Positions 17,329-25,818 of a DNA stretch of 58,768 bases are shown piece by piece. The stretch comes from Actinomycetota bacterium (GTDB taxonomy: Bacteria > Actinomycetota > Acidimicrobiia > Actinomarinales > Actinomarinaceae). How positions within the stretch are numbered: position 1 is the first letter of the stretch; each line of letters opens with the position of its first letter. Location: positions 1 to 58,768 of the forward strand of contig JAAZZH010000006.1 of the NCBI GenBank assembly GCA_014239265.1, in the 5' to 3' direction. The position numbers and the translations under genes are program-made. The notes under the pieces were generated by a model. That model saw only the letters and a list, made by a program, of their open reading frames with translations, did no database searches and was not told the DNA's origin.

Positions 17329-18341
17329 TTGTCTTTTTTAACATCCTTTGCGCTCAAGAATGGCATCATAGACCTAAGCTCTTTACCAACCGATTCAATT
17401 TGATGTTGCGAAGCTTCTTCTCTTTTTTGATTTAAAAATGGAGAACCTTCTCTTGATTGAGCCATAAATTCTTTTGCAAATGAACCAGATTGAATTTCTT
17501 CAAGAACTTTTTTCATTTCTTTCTTTGTATCTTCATTTACAATACGTGGTCCCCTTGAAAAATCACCATATTCTGCAGTGTCCGAAATTGAATGTCTCAT
17601 CCACTCAAATCCGCCTTCGTACATAAGGTCAACAATCAATTTAACTTCATGTAAAGTTTCAAAATATGCGCTTTCAGGCTGATATCCAGCTTCAACTAAT
17701 GTCTCAAATCCATTTTTGATTAATTCAGTAAGGCCACCACAAAGTACAACTTGTTCTCCAAATAAATCAGTCTCAGTTTCTTCTTTAAAAGTCGTATCTA
17801 GAATTCCAGCTCTTCCACCACCAATTGCTGATGCATATGAGAGTGCAAGCTCATGTGTGTTTCCGTTAGTATCATTTTCTACTGCTACTAAGCAGGGCAT
17901 GCCTGAACCTTCTTCATAAGTTCTTCTTAATAAGTGACCAGGTCCCTTTGGAGCTACCATAGCAACTGAAATATCTTCTCTTGGTTTTATTTCATTAAAA
18001 TGAATGTTAAAACCATGCGCAAAAAATAAAGTTGAATTTTCCTTCATGACTGGGGCTATTGTTTCGTTATAAACATCAGCCATTAATTGATCAGGAAGTA
18101 GCAACATTACTACTTCTGAATTTGAGACAGCATCTTCAACATTGGATACATTTAGACCCATTTCTTTTGCTCTTGTAAAAGTTTCAGAAGTTTCTCTTAA
18201 CCCAACAGTTACGTCTACTCCTGATTCGTGAAGATTTAATGCATGAGCGTGTCCTTGGCTTCCAAAACCAATTACTGCAACTTTCTTTTCTTTTATTAAA
18301 TCCTGATTAATTTGATCATCATAAATAATTTTTGTATCCAT
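17325..18341 (-). CDS. ilvC: Ketol-acid reductoisomerase (class I)
   Basis: The 338 residues are class I size. The Rossmann motif [17 protein letters not shown] (about 19-35) binds NAD(P)H. The knotted C-terminal domain has the metal ligands in [18 protein letters not shown] and the segment [19 protein letters not shown]. It converts acetolactate or acetohydroxybutyrate to the dihydroxy acids used by IlvD. A strong Shine-Dalgarno (AAGGAG) precedes the start, and 14 nt separate it from ilvN. Confidence 0.96.
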   Translation of the reverse strand: MDTKIIYDDQINQDLIKEKKVAVIGFGSQGHAHALNLHESGVDVTVGLRETSETFTRAKEMGLNVSNVEDAVSNSEVVMLLLPDQLMADVYNETIAPVMKENSTLFFAHGFNIHFNEIKPREDISVAMVAPKGPGHLLRRTYEEGSGMPCLVAVENDTNGNTHELALSYASAIGGGRAGILDTTFKEETETDLFGEQVVLCGGLTELIKNGFETLVEAGYQPESAYFETLHEVKLIVDLMYEGGFEWMRHSISDTAEYGDFSRGPRIVNEDTKKEMKKVLEEIQSGSFAKEFMAQSREGSPFLNQKREEASQHQIESVGKELRSMMPFLSAKDVKKDK

Positions 18342-18355
18342 ATAATTTCTCCTTT

Positions 18356-18829
18356 TTATAAATTAGATTGAATAGCTATTCTTCCGCCACGAATCATTTC
18401 AATAATTCCAAACGGTTTCATTAGGTTTTCAAACTTTTTCAATTCTTTAGATGTACCAGTTAGCTCAAAAACTGCATAATCCTGTCCTACATCAACAGAT
18501 TTTGCGCCTGATAAATTTGCTTTTTCTATAACTGATGTTTGAGAATCTTTGTTGATTGAGACTTTCATTAACATCACTTCGGATTCAATCGTGTTGTCAG
18601 GATCTAGTTCTACGATTTTTATGACATTTATTAATTTGTTTAACTGTTTTTTTACCTGCTCTACCGATTCAAGCTCTGTAACAATTGTCATCTTTGATCT
18701 TCCGTCAATATTTGTTGGACCTACGGAAAGTGAATTAATATTAAAGCCTCTCCTTGAAATTGTTGAAGAAATTCTTGCTAATACACCCGGTTTGTCTTCA
18801 ACAAGCACACTCAAGATTCTTTCACTCAT
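18356..18829 (-). CDS. ilvN: Acetolactate synthase regulatory subunit
   Basis: The 157 residues consist of an ACT domain (about 4-75) opening [17 protein letters not shown] with the valine-site segment [13 protein letters not shown], then a second ACT-like C-terminal domain (to 157, ending [11 protein letters not shown]). It binds valine and tunes the catalytic subunit IlvB. The length fits the IlvH/IlvN long form. It overlaps ilvB by 4 nt. Confidence 0.95.
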   Translation of the reverse strand: MSERILSVLVEDKPGVLARISSTISRRGFNINSLSVGPTNIDGRSKMTIVTELESVEQVKKQLNKLINVIKIVELDPDNTIESEVMLMKVSINKDSQTSVIEKANLSGAKSVDVGQDYAVFELTGTSKELKKFENLMKPFGIIEMIRGGRIAIQSNL

Positions 18830-20538
18830 ATTTTTTTCAAATCCTCTTCATTTAGGATGATTACATCATTACTACCCCCAGCAGGAACCATAGGAAAAAC
18901 CATATCATCTGGATCAACAACACAGTCAACAAGTACCGGCTTATCATTAATTTCAAGCATTTTTTCAAATACATCTTTTACTTCGGACTTTTGTTCCATT
19001 CTTAGTCCGACAGCTCCCATAGCTTCAGCAAGTTTTACATAGTCAGGGGTGTGATGGGTAAGTTCAGAAGCTGAAAACCGACTTTTATAAAATATTTTTT
19101 GCCACTGTCTCACCATTCCATGATTTCCATTATTGAAAACAACTATTTTCAGAGGGATGTTTTCTGTAGAAGCTGTTATTAGTTCCTGACAAGTCATCTG
19201 AAAACAACCGTCTCCATCTAAAGAAAGAACCTGTCTATCAGGATAGGCTGCTTTTGCTCCTATAGCCGCTGGTAGGGAGTACCCCATGGTTCCTAATCCT
19301 CCAGAATTTAACCAAGTGTTTGGTTTTGTAAATTTCCAATGTAAAGATATCCACATTTGATGCTGACCAACCCCCGAAACTACAATTGAGTCATCCTCTG
19401 ACATTTTTTGAAGTTCTTCAAGTACATAGGGAACTTTTAATGGACCATCTTCATCTTGAGTGAAGGTGAGGGGATAGCTTTCTCTCATTTCATTAATTTC
19501 TTGAATCCAGTTGGAAGTTTCTAGTTTGGTATCTCCAAGCTTATCAATAAGACCTTTGATAACACTTTTTGCATCTCCAACTATAGGTACTTCCGCATCT
19601 CTTACTTTTCCAATTTCAGCAGGATCTATATCAGCATGAATAACTTTTGCATTTTGAGCAAAAAACTCTGGATTTGCTGTTACTCGATCATCAAACCTTA
19701 CACCTATTGCAATTAATAAATCTGAGTTCTGAATCGAAGTTGTGGCGGTATAGTTCCCATGCATACCTGGCATTCCTAAACATAGTTCATGACCATCAGG
19801 AAATGCACCTCTACCCATAAGAGTTGTAACCACTGGAATGTTGAACTTCTCAGCTAGATCAAATAACTCAATATTTGCCTTTGAGTGAATAATTCCTCCA
19901 CCGACATATAAAAGAGGTTTCTTGGAGTCTTTGATTAAGTTTACTGCCTGTTGAATCATTTTTGGATTTGCATCAAGAGTAGGTTTGTATCCTGGTAAAT
20001 CTATCAACTTTGGCTCAATCCATTTTGCTTTTTGGTTAAGAATATCTTTTGGTATATCTACTAGAACTGGTCCTGGTCTTCCGGTAGTAGCAATATGTTT
20101 TGCCTCAAGTAGTACTTGAGGAATCTCACTAGCGTCAGTAATCAGATAATTATGCTTTGTTGCTGCCATTGTGAGACCAACTGTGTATGCCTCTTGGAAA
20201 GCATCATTACCAATAGCTTCAGTAGCAACTTGACCTGTTATAGCTAGAAGAGGGGTTGAATCCATTAAAGCATTGTTTAATGAAGTGATCAAGTTAGTAG
20301 CACCAGGTCCAGAAGTAGCAATTACTACACCTAACTCACCAGTTGCCTGAGCGTAACCTTCAGCCATGTGACCCGATCCTTGTTCATGCCTAGCTAAAAT
20401 ATGTCTTATCGGGCTGTCGTAAAGTGGATCATACGCTGGAAGGATTGCACCACCGGGTACGCCAAAAATGGTAGAGACTTTTAAATGTTCCAAACCTCTA
20501 ATAACAAGCTCTGCGCCTGACAATAATTTATCTTCCAT
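18826..20538 (-). CDS. ilvB: Acetolactate synthase catalytic subunit
   Basis: About 570 residues. The N-terminal PYR domain has the conserved catalytic Glu in LARHEQGSGHMAEGYA, a central FAD/Rossmann domain follows, and the C-terminal PP domain has the thiamine diphosphate motif GDGCFQMTCQEL and VVFNNGNHGMVRQWQ. It makes 2-acetolactate and 2-acetohydroxybutyrate, the first shared step of branched-chain synthesis. The frame stays open back to 20586, but that stretch runs through the attenuator. ATG 20538, with AAGGA 4 nt upstream (20543-20547), is the real start. Expression is probably gated by the upstream leader peptide and terminator. Confidence 0.95.
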   Translation of the reverse strand: MEDKLLSGAELVIRGLEHLKVSTIFGVPGGAILPAYDPLYDSPIRHILARHEQGSGHMAEGYAQATGELGVVIATSGPGATNLITSLNNALMDSTPLLAITGQVATEAIGNDAFQEAYTVGLTMAATKHNYLITDASEIPQVLLEAKHIATTGRPGPVLVDIPKDILNQKAKWIEPKLIDLPGYKPTLDANPKMIQQAVNLIKDSKKPLLYVGGGIIHSKANIELFDLAEKFNIPVVTTLMGRGAFPDGHELCLGMPGMHGNYTATTSIQNSDLLIAIGVRFDDRVTANPEFFAQNAKVIHADIDPAEIGKVRDAEVPIVGDAKSVIKGLIDKLGDTKLETSNWIQEINEMRESYPLTFTQDEDGPLKVPYVLEELQKMSEDDSIVVSGVGQHQMWISLHWKFTKPNTWLNSGGLGTMGYSLPAAIGAKAAYPDRQVLSLDGDGCFQMTCQELITASTENIPLKIVVFNNGNHGMVRQWQKIFYKSRFSASELTHHTPDYVKLAEAMGAVGLRMEQKSEVKDVFEKMLEINDKPVLVDCVVDPDDMVFPMVPAGGSNDVIILNEEDLKKI

Positions 20539-20547
20539 AACATCCTT

Positions 20548-20576
20548 AAAAAAAAACCTCCCTTTTTTTTGGGAGG
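20548..20576 (-). terminator. Intrinsic terminator (attenuator) in front of ilvB
   Basis: On the minus strand CCTCCC, an A8 loop and GGGAGG are followed directly by nine T residues. It lies between the leader peptide and ilvB, with the ilvB ribosome-binding site (AAGGA) right after the T-run. It is the clearest intrinsic terminator in the window and stands upstream of the gene it would stop, as an attenuator does. Confidence 0.85.
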
Positions 20577-20600
20577 CGCTCATCACAAAAAAGTGAGCGC
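20576..20600 (-). promoter_or_regulatory. Leader RNA hairpin upstream of the attenuator
   Basis: GCGCTCA and TGAGCGC (minus strand) pair over 7 bp around an 11-nt loop. The hairpin starts at the last base of the leader peptide stop codon and touches the terminator stem, sharing one base. A ribosome sitting at the stop codon would cover its 5' arm. An AGTGC in the last leader codons can pair with GCGCT as a competing stem. It is probably the switch element, but strict exclusivity with the terminator is not obvious. Confidence 0.55.
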
Positions 20601-20650
20601 TACATAAGCACTAGCACTAATAATGTAATTAAGACATATAGTTTTTTCAT
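20600..20650 (-). CDS. Branched-chain leader peptide of the ilvBNC-leuAB operon
   Basis: A 16-codon reading frame encodes MKKLYVLITLLVLVLM: six Leu, three Val and one Ile. It ends at the attenuator hairpins and lies 62 nt upstream of the ilvB start. Its composition is what is expected of an attenuation leader sensing charged Leu, Val and Ile tRNAs. It has no Shine-Dalgarno. A -10-like TATAGT ends 8 nt before the ATG, so the leader transcript itself would be leaderless or nearly so. A short membrane peptide is the alternative reading, but the terminator context argues against it. Confidence 0.75.
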   Translation of the reverse strand: MKKLYVLITLLVLVLM

Positions 20651-20656
20651 TAAATC

Positions 20657-20668
20657 TAACTATAGTTA
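20657..20668. promoter_or_regulatory. Palindromic bidirectional -10 element between the ilv leader and queG
   Basis: TAACTATAGTTA is a perfect 12-bp palindrome. It presents TATAGT on both strands: minus 20659-20664 for the ilv leader peptide (8 nt to ATG 20650) and plus 20661-20666 for queG (14 nt to ATG 20681). One short element may therefore drive both divergent units. Confidence 0.5.
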
Positions 20669-20680
20669 ATGCTGATAAAA

Positions 20681-21766
20681 ATGAAAGAAAAAAACCTATT
20701 TAATTATCTCGAAAGTCATAATATAGACGTTCCAGAAAATATAAATCTAGCTGTAATTTCGCTTCCTTCATTAATAGATAAATCAATTTTAATCCAAGAA
20801 GTAAAATCTAATAACAGACATGCAAACATGAAATTTACATTCTCAAATCCTAAGTATTCTGGACTTGGTGATAAATTTGAATGGGCAAAATCTTGTATAA
20901 TAATTTCATATAACTACTTTCCAGGATCATCAAACAATCACTCTTTTAGAGCTGGTCATGGGGCTATAGCTTTATTTGCTTTAGAAGATAATTACAAACC
21001 ACTAAATAAGTTTATAAATGAACTTACAAATCTATTTAACAATGAAGGGATTCAATCACAACAATTCATTGACAGTCCACAACACTACGACAGAATGTTT
21101 TTTAACTCATCAGGACTAGGATGGCAGGGAAAAAGTACAATGATGTTATCACCGGGAATAGGTCCATGGCAGTTAATCGGCAATCTTTACACTGAGGAAC
21201 AATTTAAAGATACTGAAAAAAAATCATTCTCATGTGGAACCTGTAATATGTGTCAAATCTCATGTCCAACGGGAGCATTAGATGAGGAATATAGACTCGA
21301 CTCTAATAAGTGTCTGTCATATTGGTTACAATCTCCAGATATCATTCCAGAAGATATGAGAATAAATATAGGTAATAGATTCTATGGCTGCGATGAATGC
21401 CTAACTTCATGCCCACCAGGTCAGACCAAGGAGCTTAATATCTCAAAAACGAATACAGTCGATTTAAAAAAAATCCTAACCATGTCAAATGAAGATTTGG
21501 TTGATAAATATTCATGGTTTTATATCCCAAAAAGAAATGGCGACTTTCTTAAAAGAAATGCATTAATAGCACTTGCAAATAATCCAGATGAAGATGCACT
21601 TAAAGTAATTTATACTCTCTTAAAATCTGATTCTGAAATTATTCGCTTTTATGCAATATGGGCTATCTGGAAAATATCTCAATTTAAAGATATTGAAAAT
21701 TATTATGATGTTGATCTTGAAACGAGCGACCTTGTAAAGAACGAATATCTAAGGCTTATAAAATGA
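20681..21766 (+). CDS. queG: Epoxyqueuosine reductase-like iron-sulfur protein (QueG family)
   Basis: About 361 residues. The N-terminal cobalamin-binding-type domain contains a QueG-like Asp candidate (IDSPQHYDR) and GLGWQGKSTMML. Two [4Fe-4S] clusters follow, C185-x2-C188-x2-C191-x3-C195 (CGTCNMCQISCPTG) and GCDECLTSCPPG, and then a short C-terminal HEAT-like repeat region. QueG reduces epoxyqueuosine to queuosine at tRNA position 34 using B12. No other queuosine genes are in the window, so salvage or a related reductase role is possible. ATG 20669 is upstream in frame but lies only 2 nt from the -10, so 20681 is preferred. Confidence 0.75.
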   Translation: MKEKNLFNYLESHNIDVPENINLAVISLPSLIDKSILIQEVKSNNRHANMKFTFSNPKYSGLGDKFEWAKSCIIISYNYFPGSSNNHSFRAGHGAIALFALEDNYKPLNKFINELTNLFNNEGIQSQQFIDSPQHYDRMFFNSSGLGWQGKSTMMLSPGIGPWQLIGNLYTEEQFKDTEKKSFSCGTCNMCQISCPTGALDEEYRLDSNKCLSYWLQSPDIIPEDMRINIGNRFYGCDECLTSCPPGQTKELNISKTNTVDLKKILTMSNEDLVDKYSWFYIPKRNGDFLKRNALIALANNPDEDALKVIYTLLKSDSEIIRFYAIWAIWKISQFKDIENYYDVDLETSDLVKNEYLRLIK

Positions 21767-21785
21767 TTTTATACAACAGTTAAAC

Positions 21786-21791
21786 TATTCT
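21786..21791 (+). promoter_or_regulatory. -10 TATTCT, 6 nt before ilvD
   Basis: TATTCT, TAATTT and then ATG 21798 fit the TANNNT-N6-ATG leaderless pattern. ilvD would thus have its own promoter, separate from the attenuated ilvBNC operon on the other strand. Confidence 0.5.
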
Positions 21792-21797
21792 TAATTT

Positions 21798-23459
21798 ATG
21801 ACAAAATTTTCAGATGATGTAACACAAGGTCCGGGTCGATCTGCTGCAAGAGCCATGCTTAGAGCAGTGGGTTTAAGCGATGATGATTTTAATAAATTTC
21901 AAGTCGGGATAGTATCTGCTGGTAACGAGGTAACGCCATGCAATGTAACAGGTCCAGAGCTTTCTTTGAAAGCAAAAATTGGAGTCAATGGACCAGATTC
22001 TGCAGGTTTAATCTTTTCTACAATCGCAGTTTCTGACGGTATCTCAATGGGGCATGAAGGCATGAGGGCCTCACTCGTTTCTCGTGAGGTCATTACTGAT
22101 TCTGTGGAATTAGTAATGCACGCTGAAAGATTTGATGGCATGGTTACCATTGCAGGCTGTGATAAATCTCTTCCAGGGATGCTTATGGCTGCAGCAAGAA
22201 TAAACAGACCAGCTATATTCTTATATGGCGGGAGTAGCCTACCCGGTTCTTATAAAGGTAAAGATATCTCAATAGTTGATGTATTTGAGGGTATAGGAGC
22301 TATGGAAAAGGGTCTAATTTCTGAGGATGAACTATATGAGATAGAGTGTGCTGCTTGTCCAGGGCAAGGCTCATGCGCAGGAATGTTTACTGCCAACACA
22401 ATGGCCTCAGTTGGAGAAGCTATTGGAATGAGCTTACCAGGCACAGCCTCACTTCCAGCAGAAGACTCACGTTTACGGATTGAGGCTGAAAAAACTGGTA
22501 AACAATTAAATTATCTTCTAAAAAATGATATTAAACCTAGAGATATTATGACCATTGAAGCATTTAAAAATGCTGTAACAACTGTACTTGCTCTCGGGGG
22601 GAGCACCAATGCCGTATTACACTTAATGGCTATAGCCCATGAAGCAAAAGTAGATTTAACTTTAGACACCTTTGACCAACTTGGAAAAAGTGTTCCCCAC
22701 ATAGCTGACATGAAGCCTTTTGGTAAATATCACATGGTCGATTTAGATAACATTGGTGGAGTTCCTGTCGTCTCAAAAATACTTTTAGAAAATAATTTAA
22801 TTGATGGCGACTGCTTAACAGTAACTGGAAAAACTGTTGGTGAAAATCTTGAGAATGTTCAAATCCCTACAAACCAAGATGTCGTTTCATTTCCAAATAA
22901 TCCAATTTCAGAAGAGGGAGGGATTGCAATACTAAATGGCTCTTTGTCTCCTAATGGATCTGTTGTAAAAGTAGCAGGTATAGAAATTGATACATTTAAA
23001 GGTCCAGCCAATGTTTTTGAAAGCGAACAAGAAGCATTAGAAGCTTTATTTAAAAATCAGATTAAAAAAGGTGAAGTTGTTGTTATACGAAATGAGGGCC
23101 CTAAAGGTGGTCCGGGGATGAGAGAAATGTTACAGATTACCGCTGCAATAAAAGGTGCAGGTCTTGGGAAAGATGTGCTACTTATTACGGATGGTAGATT
23201 TTCAGGTGGAACCACAGGTTTGTGCATTGGCCATGTTGCTCCAGAAAGTGTTGATGAAGGGCCAATAGCTTTATGTCAAAATGGAGATGAGATAGAACTC
23301 AATCTTTCTAAAAGAGAATTGAATCTCAATGTAAATGAAGAGGAAAAACAATCTAGAGCTAAAAATTATAAACTCCCAGAACCAAGGTATACATCTGGAG
23401 TACTTCACAAGTATTCAAAGCTTGTAAAAGGAGCTGATAAAGGGGCAGTGACAGGATAG
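21798..23459 (+). CDS. ilvD: Dihydroxy-acid dehydratase
   Basis: The 553 residues carry the IlvD/Edd signatures: [18 protein letters not shown], the Cys-containing [16 protein letters not shown] for the iron-sulfur cluster, [17 protein letters not shown] and the C-terminal [17 protein letters not shown]. It dehydrates dihydroxy acids to 2-keto acids, the last shared step before transamination in valine and isoleucine synthesis. It is transcribed away from ilvBNC with only queG between them. Length is normal. The Edd (phosphogluconate dehydratase) alternative is unlikely next to the ilv genes. Confidence 0.95.
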   Translation: MTKFSDDVTQGPGRSAARAMLRAVGLSDDDFNKFQVGIVSAGNEVTPCNVTGPELSLKAKIGVNGPDSAGLIFSTIAVSDGISMGHEGMRASLVSREVITDSVELVMHAERFDGMVTIAGCDKSLPGMLMAAARINRPAIFLYGGSSLPGSYKGKDISIVDVFEGIGAMEKGLISEDELYEIECAACPGQGSCAGMFTANTMASVGEAIGMSLPGTASLPAEDSRLRIEAEKTGKQLNYLLKNDIKPRDIMTIEAFKNAVTTVLALGGSTNAVLHLMAIAHEAKVDLTLDTFDQLGKSVPHIADMKPFGKYHMVDLDNIGGVPVVSKILLENNLIDGDCLTVTGKTVGENLENVQIPTNQDVVSFPNNPISEEGGIAILNGSLSPNGSVVKVAGIEIDTFKGPANVFESEQEALEALFKNQIKKGEVVVIRNEGPKGGPGMREMLQITAAIKGAGLGKDVLLITDGRFSGGTTGLCIGHVAPESVDEGPIALCQNGDEIELNLSKRELNLNVNEEEKQSRAKNYKLPEPRYTSGVLHKYSKLVKGADKGAVTG

Positions 23460-23463
23460 TTGA

Positions 23464-24234
23464 ATGTTTTTTATTTCTGACGTTCATCACGGGCTAGCTT
23501 CAATAAAGAATATTCCAGACACTAAAGAACCAGTTGTTATTCTTGGTGATTTAATTAATTGGATTGACTACAGAACTGGTCAAGGAATTGCAGAAGATGT
23601 ATTTGGAAAAGAAATTGTTATAAAATTAGTTCAATTAAGAAAAGATCATAACTTTAAAGATAGACGAAAACTCTGGTCTTCTATGTTTGAGGAAAACCCA
23701 GATTTGATACAGGAAAAATTAGAAATAGCAATCTATAGGCAGTATAAAGAAGTTTTTAATGCTCTTAAGAAGTTTGAAGTTTGGATAATTCCCGGAAATG
23801 TAGACTCCGTAGATATGATCAAAGAGACAATGACAAGTAATGTTAATTATGTGGACGGCAAAGTTCTTGAATATAAAAATCTAAAAATAGGTTTTGCAGG
23901 AGGTGGCGTTCCGACACCGATTAATGCACGAGGTGAAATTTCTGAGGAATCTTTTTCACTAAAACTAAATAAATTAGGCCATGTTGACATAATATGCACA
24001 CATGCCCCACCATTTGTGAGCGAGCTTATAACAGATGTTATAACAAACAAGGAGGAGCAAGGATGGAGCAGCTTAAAAGATTACATTTTAGAGAAAGAAC
24101 CTAGATTTTCTATTTTTGGAGACGTTCACCAACCTCAAGCGTCTAGGTGGAGACTAGGTCATACGGAGTGCATGAATGTTGGTTATTTTAGAGCCAATAG
24201 TAATTATTTAGAATTAACATCTTTGTTACAGTGA
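23464..24234 (+). CDS. Calcineurin-like metallophosphoesterase
   Basis: A 256-residue protein with the ordered metallophosphoesterase motifs: FISDVHHG (D-x-H), VILGDLINW (GD), IPGNVDS (GN-x-D in place of GNHD), CTHAPP (H) and FGDVHQ (GDVH). These bind two metals and act on phosphomonoesters or diesters; the substrate is unknown. The ATG lies 4 nt after ilvD with a plausible AGGATAG site, and its end overlaps the ROK kinase gene by 4 nt, so it is probably co-transcribed with ilvD and the following genes. Confidence 0.8.
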   Translation: MFFISDVHHGLASIKNIPDTKEPVVILGDLINWIDYRTGQGIAEDVFGKEIVIKLVQLRKDHNFKDRRKLWSSMFEENPDLIQEKLEIAIYRQYKEVFNALKKFEVWIIPGNVDSVDMIKETMTSNVNYVDGKVLEYKNLKIGFAGGGVPTPINARGEISEESFSLKLNKLGHVDIICTHAPPFVSELITDVITNKEEQGWSSLKDYILEKEPRFSIFGDVHQPQASRWRLGHTECMNVGYFRANSNYLELTSLLQ

Positions 24235-25142
24235 ATATTTTAGCATTTGATGTTGGCGGTACCTCTATTAAGTATGGAATAGTAAATGAATACTCAGAAG
24301 TCTTGTTAAAAGGGAGTATTACTACCCCTGGGGATGAAAGTAGCTTTTTAGAAACAGTCAATAAAATTATCTCTACAAATCAAAATAGTTTTGATAAAAT
24401 TTCAATCGCGATGCCAGGTTTTGTGAATAAACAAGATTCAAGTTACCTCTGGGGTGCAAATTTAAAATATGCTATAGATTTCACAAAAATAAATGGCTTT
24501 GATTTTTCAAAATTTTCTATTGATAACGATGGGAACGTTGCGGCATATAGTGAATATTTACTTCACTATTCAAATAAATTTTCTAATTTAATAATGCTTA
24601 CCTTCGGTACGGGGGTAGGTGGTGGAATAATTGCTGGAGGAAAACTAATTAGGGGTTCTGGGAGTGCAGGTGAAGTTGGCCATATGCTCACCTCAAAGGG
24701 TAACGAGGAATATTTATGTAACTGTGGAAAAACTGGGTGTTTCGAAGCTAGTACTTCTGCAGCCGCTTGGACAAACGAATGTAAAAGGTTGTCTAAAAAA
24801 TACCCAGAATCAGAACTAGCAATGAAGTTTTCTGAAGAAAAGCTTGGATCAATAATTTTTGATAGATCAATCAACTTAAACAGTGAAGAGTCAGCAACAA
24901 GAGATAAAATAATTGTAAATATTTCAAATGGTTTAGTTAGTCTTTTTGAGATATTCGATAATGAAGCTTTTATTCTCGGAGGTTCTATGGCTGGCAAGCC
25001 TTATGATTTAGTACTTCTAATTGATCAAGATATCAAAAATAGATTTAAGTTTCCATCACGGGTTTTTCCACAAATATTAGTCTCAACTCAAAAAGGAGAA
25101 GCAGGGATAGTTGGTGCTGCACTTATAGCTCGAAATGAATAA
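24231..25142 (+). CDS. ROK family sugar kinase (glucokinase-like)
   Basis: The 303 residues begin with the ATP-phosphate loop FDVGGTSIKYG and contain FGTGVGGGIIAGG, the His of EVGHM and the zinc site CNCGKTGCFEA of the ROK family. The catalytic Asp lies in FSIDNDGNVAA. It probably phosphorylates glucose or a related sugar with ATP or polyphosphate. Transcriptional repressors of the ROK group carry an extra helix-turn-helix, absent here, so it is an enzyme. It overlaps both neighbours by 4 to 8 nt. Confidence 0.85.
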   Translation: MNILAFDVGGTSIKYGIVNEYSEVLLKGSITTPGDESSFLETVNKIISTNQNSFDKISIAMPGFVNKQDSSYLWGANLKYAIDFTKINGFDFSKFSIDNDGNVAAYSEYLLHYSNKFSNLIMLTFGTGVGGGIIAGGKLIRGSGSAGEVGHMLTSKGNEEYLCNCGKTGCFEASTSAAAWTNECKRLSKKYPESELAMKFSEEKLGSIIFDRSINLNSEESATRDKIIVNISNGLVSLFEIFDNEAFILGGSMAGKPYDLVLLIDQDIKNRFKFPSRVFPQILVSTQKGEAGIVGAALIARNE

Positions 25143-25818
25143 AAATATTTCTGTACTTCTACCAGGAAGTTTTTTCGAGAAAGATTATCAGTACAAAATA
25201 AGTTATCTATCTAAAAATCAAGTTGACTGTGTTTACTTGTTTGATCATTCCGTAAACCCAGTGGACGAAAATAGGGCTGTATATGACATCAAAAAGGCAT
25301 TGTCATTACTCCAGGAAAGTCACGAAAATAATTTCAAGCTAGGTCTCTGTGTTCTTAATATCAATAGTAGGAAAAAAGATTTATTTTTTTCTAACTTTAT
25401 TAACCCAATTATGGAAATTAAAGATTTTAGACTTGGTCTAGGAACTGGAGACAATAAATATACAAACACAACTCCTAAATATGCATATGACTTAGATTCT
25501 ATAATCTCTGAGTTGATCAGTGAATATACTTTTTCCTTGGATGGAAGAAATTTATTTCTTGGAGGTACCTCACAGAAAAAAATAGAACTAGTATGCAAAT
25601 ACTCCATTGGAATTAACCAATGGCTTGGAAATTCTCAAGATTTAATCAACCTTTCGGAAGATCTTCCTAAAAATGCGCCTATATTTGGTAAATTTAGTCA
25701 ATGTATAAAACCTAGTGATGTTGGTACAAGTTTACCGGATAGTTTTGAAAAAATAATTGTATTAAAAGATACAAATACAAAGAAATTCTACTCTGAGGTA
25801 GATAAAATCTTCACATGA
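25135..25818 (+). CDS. Shortened, divergent luciferase-like (LLM) fold protein
   Basis: A 227-residue protein without a strong family signature. Three segments resemble luciferase-like TIM-barrel oxidoreductases: CVYLFDHSV after the first strand, FRLGLGTGDNKY near residue 99 (LLM proteins have GLGTG here), and LFLGGTSQKKIELVCKY near 140-156 (compare IWIGGTSPKAL). It is about 100 residues shorter than F420-dependent LLM enzymes, and the substrate pocket loops are missing. It may be a reduced enzyme or a non-catalytic relative. It sits between a ROK kinase and an aminotransferase and overlaps both by 4 to 8 nt, so it is clearly translated. Confidence 0.5.
   Translation: MNKNISVLLPGSFFEKDYQYKISYLSKNQVDCVYLFDHSVNPVDENRAVYDIKKALSLLQESHENNFKLGLCVLNINSRKKDLFFSNFINPIMEIKDFRLGLGTGDNKYTNTTPKYAYDLDSIISELISEYTFSLDGRNLFLGGTSQKKIELVCKYSIGINQWLGNSQDLINLSEDLPKNAPIFGKFSQCIKPSDVGTSLPDSFEKIIVLKDTNTKKFYSEVDKIFT

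Noticed and set aside
20539-20586. Longer ilvB start at 20586 giving 16 extra residues
   Set aside because: That stretch is the attenuator stem, loop and T-run; the ATG at 20538 has a ribosome site and matches the family start.
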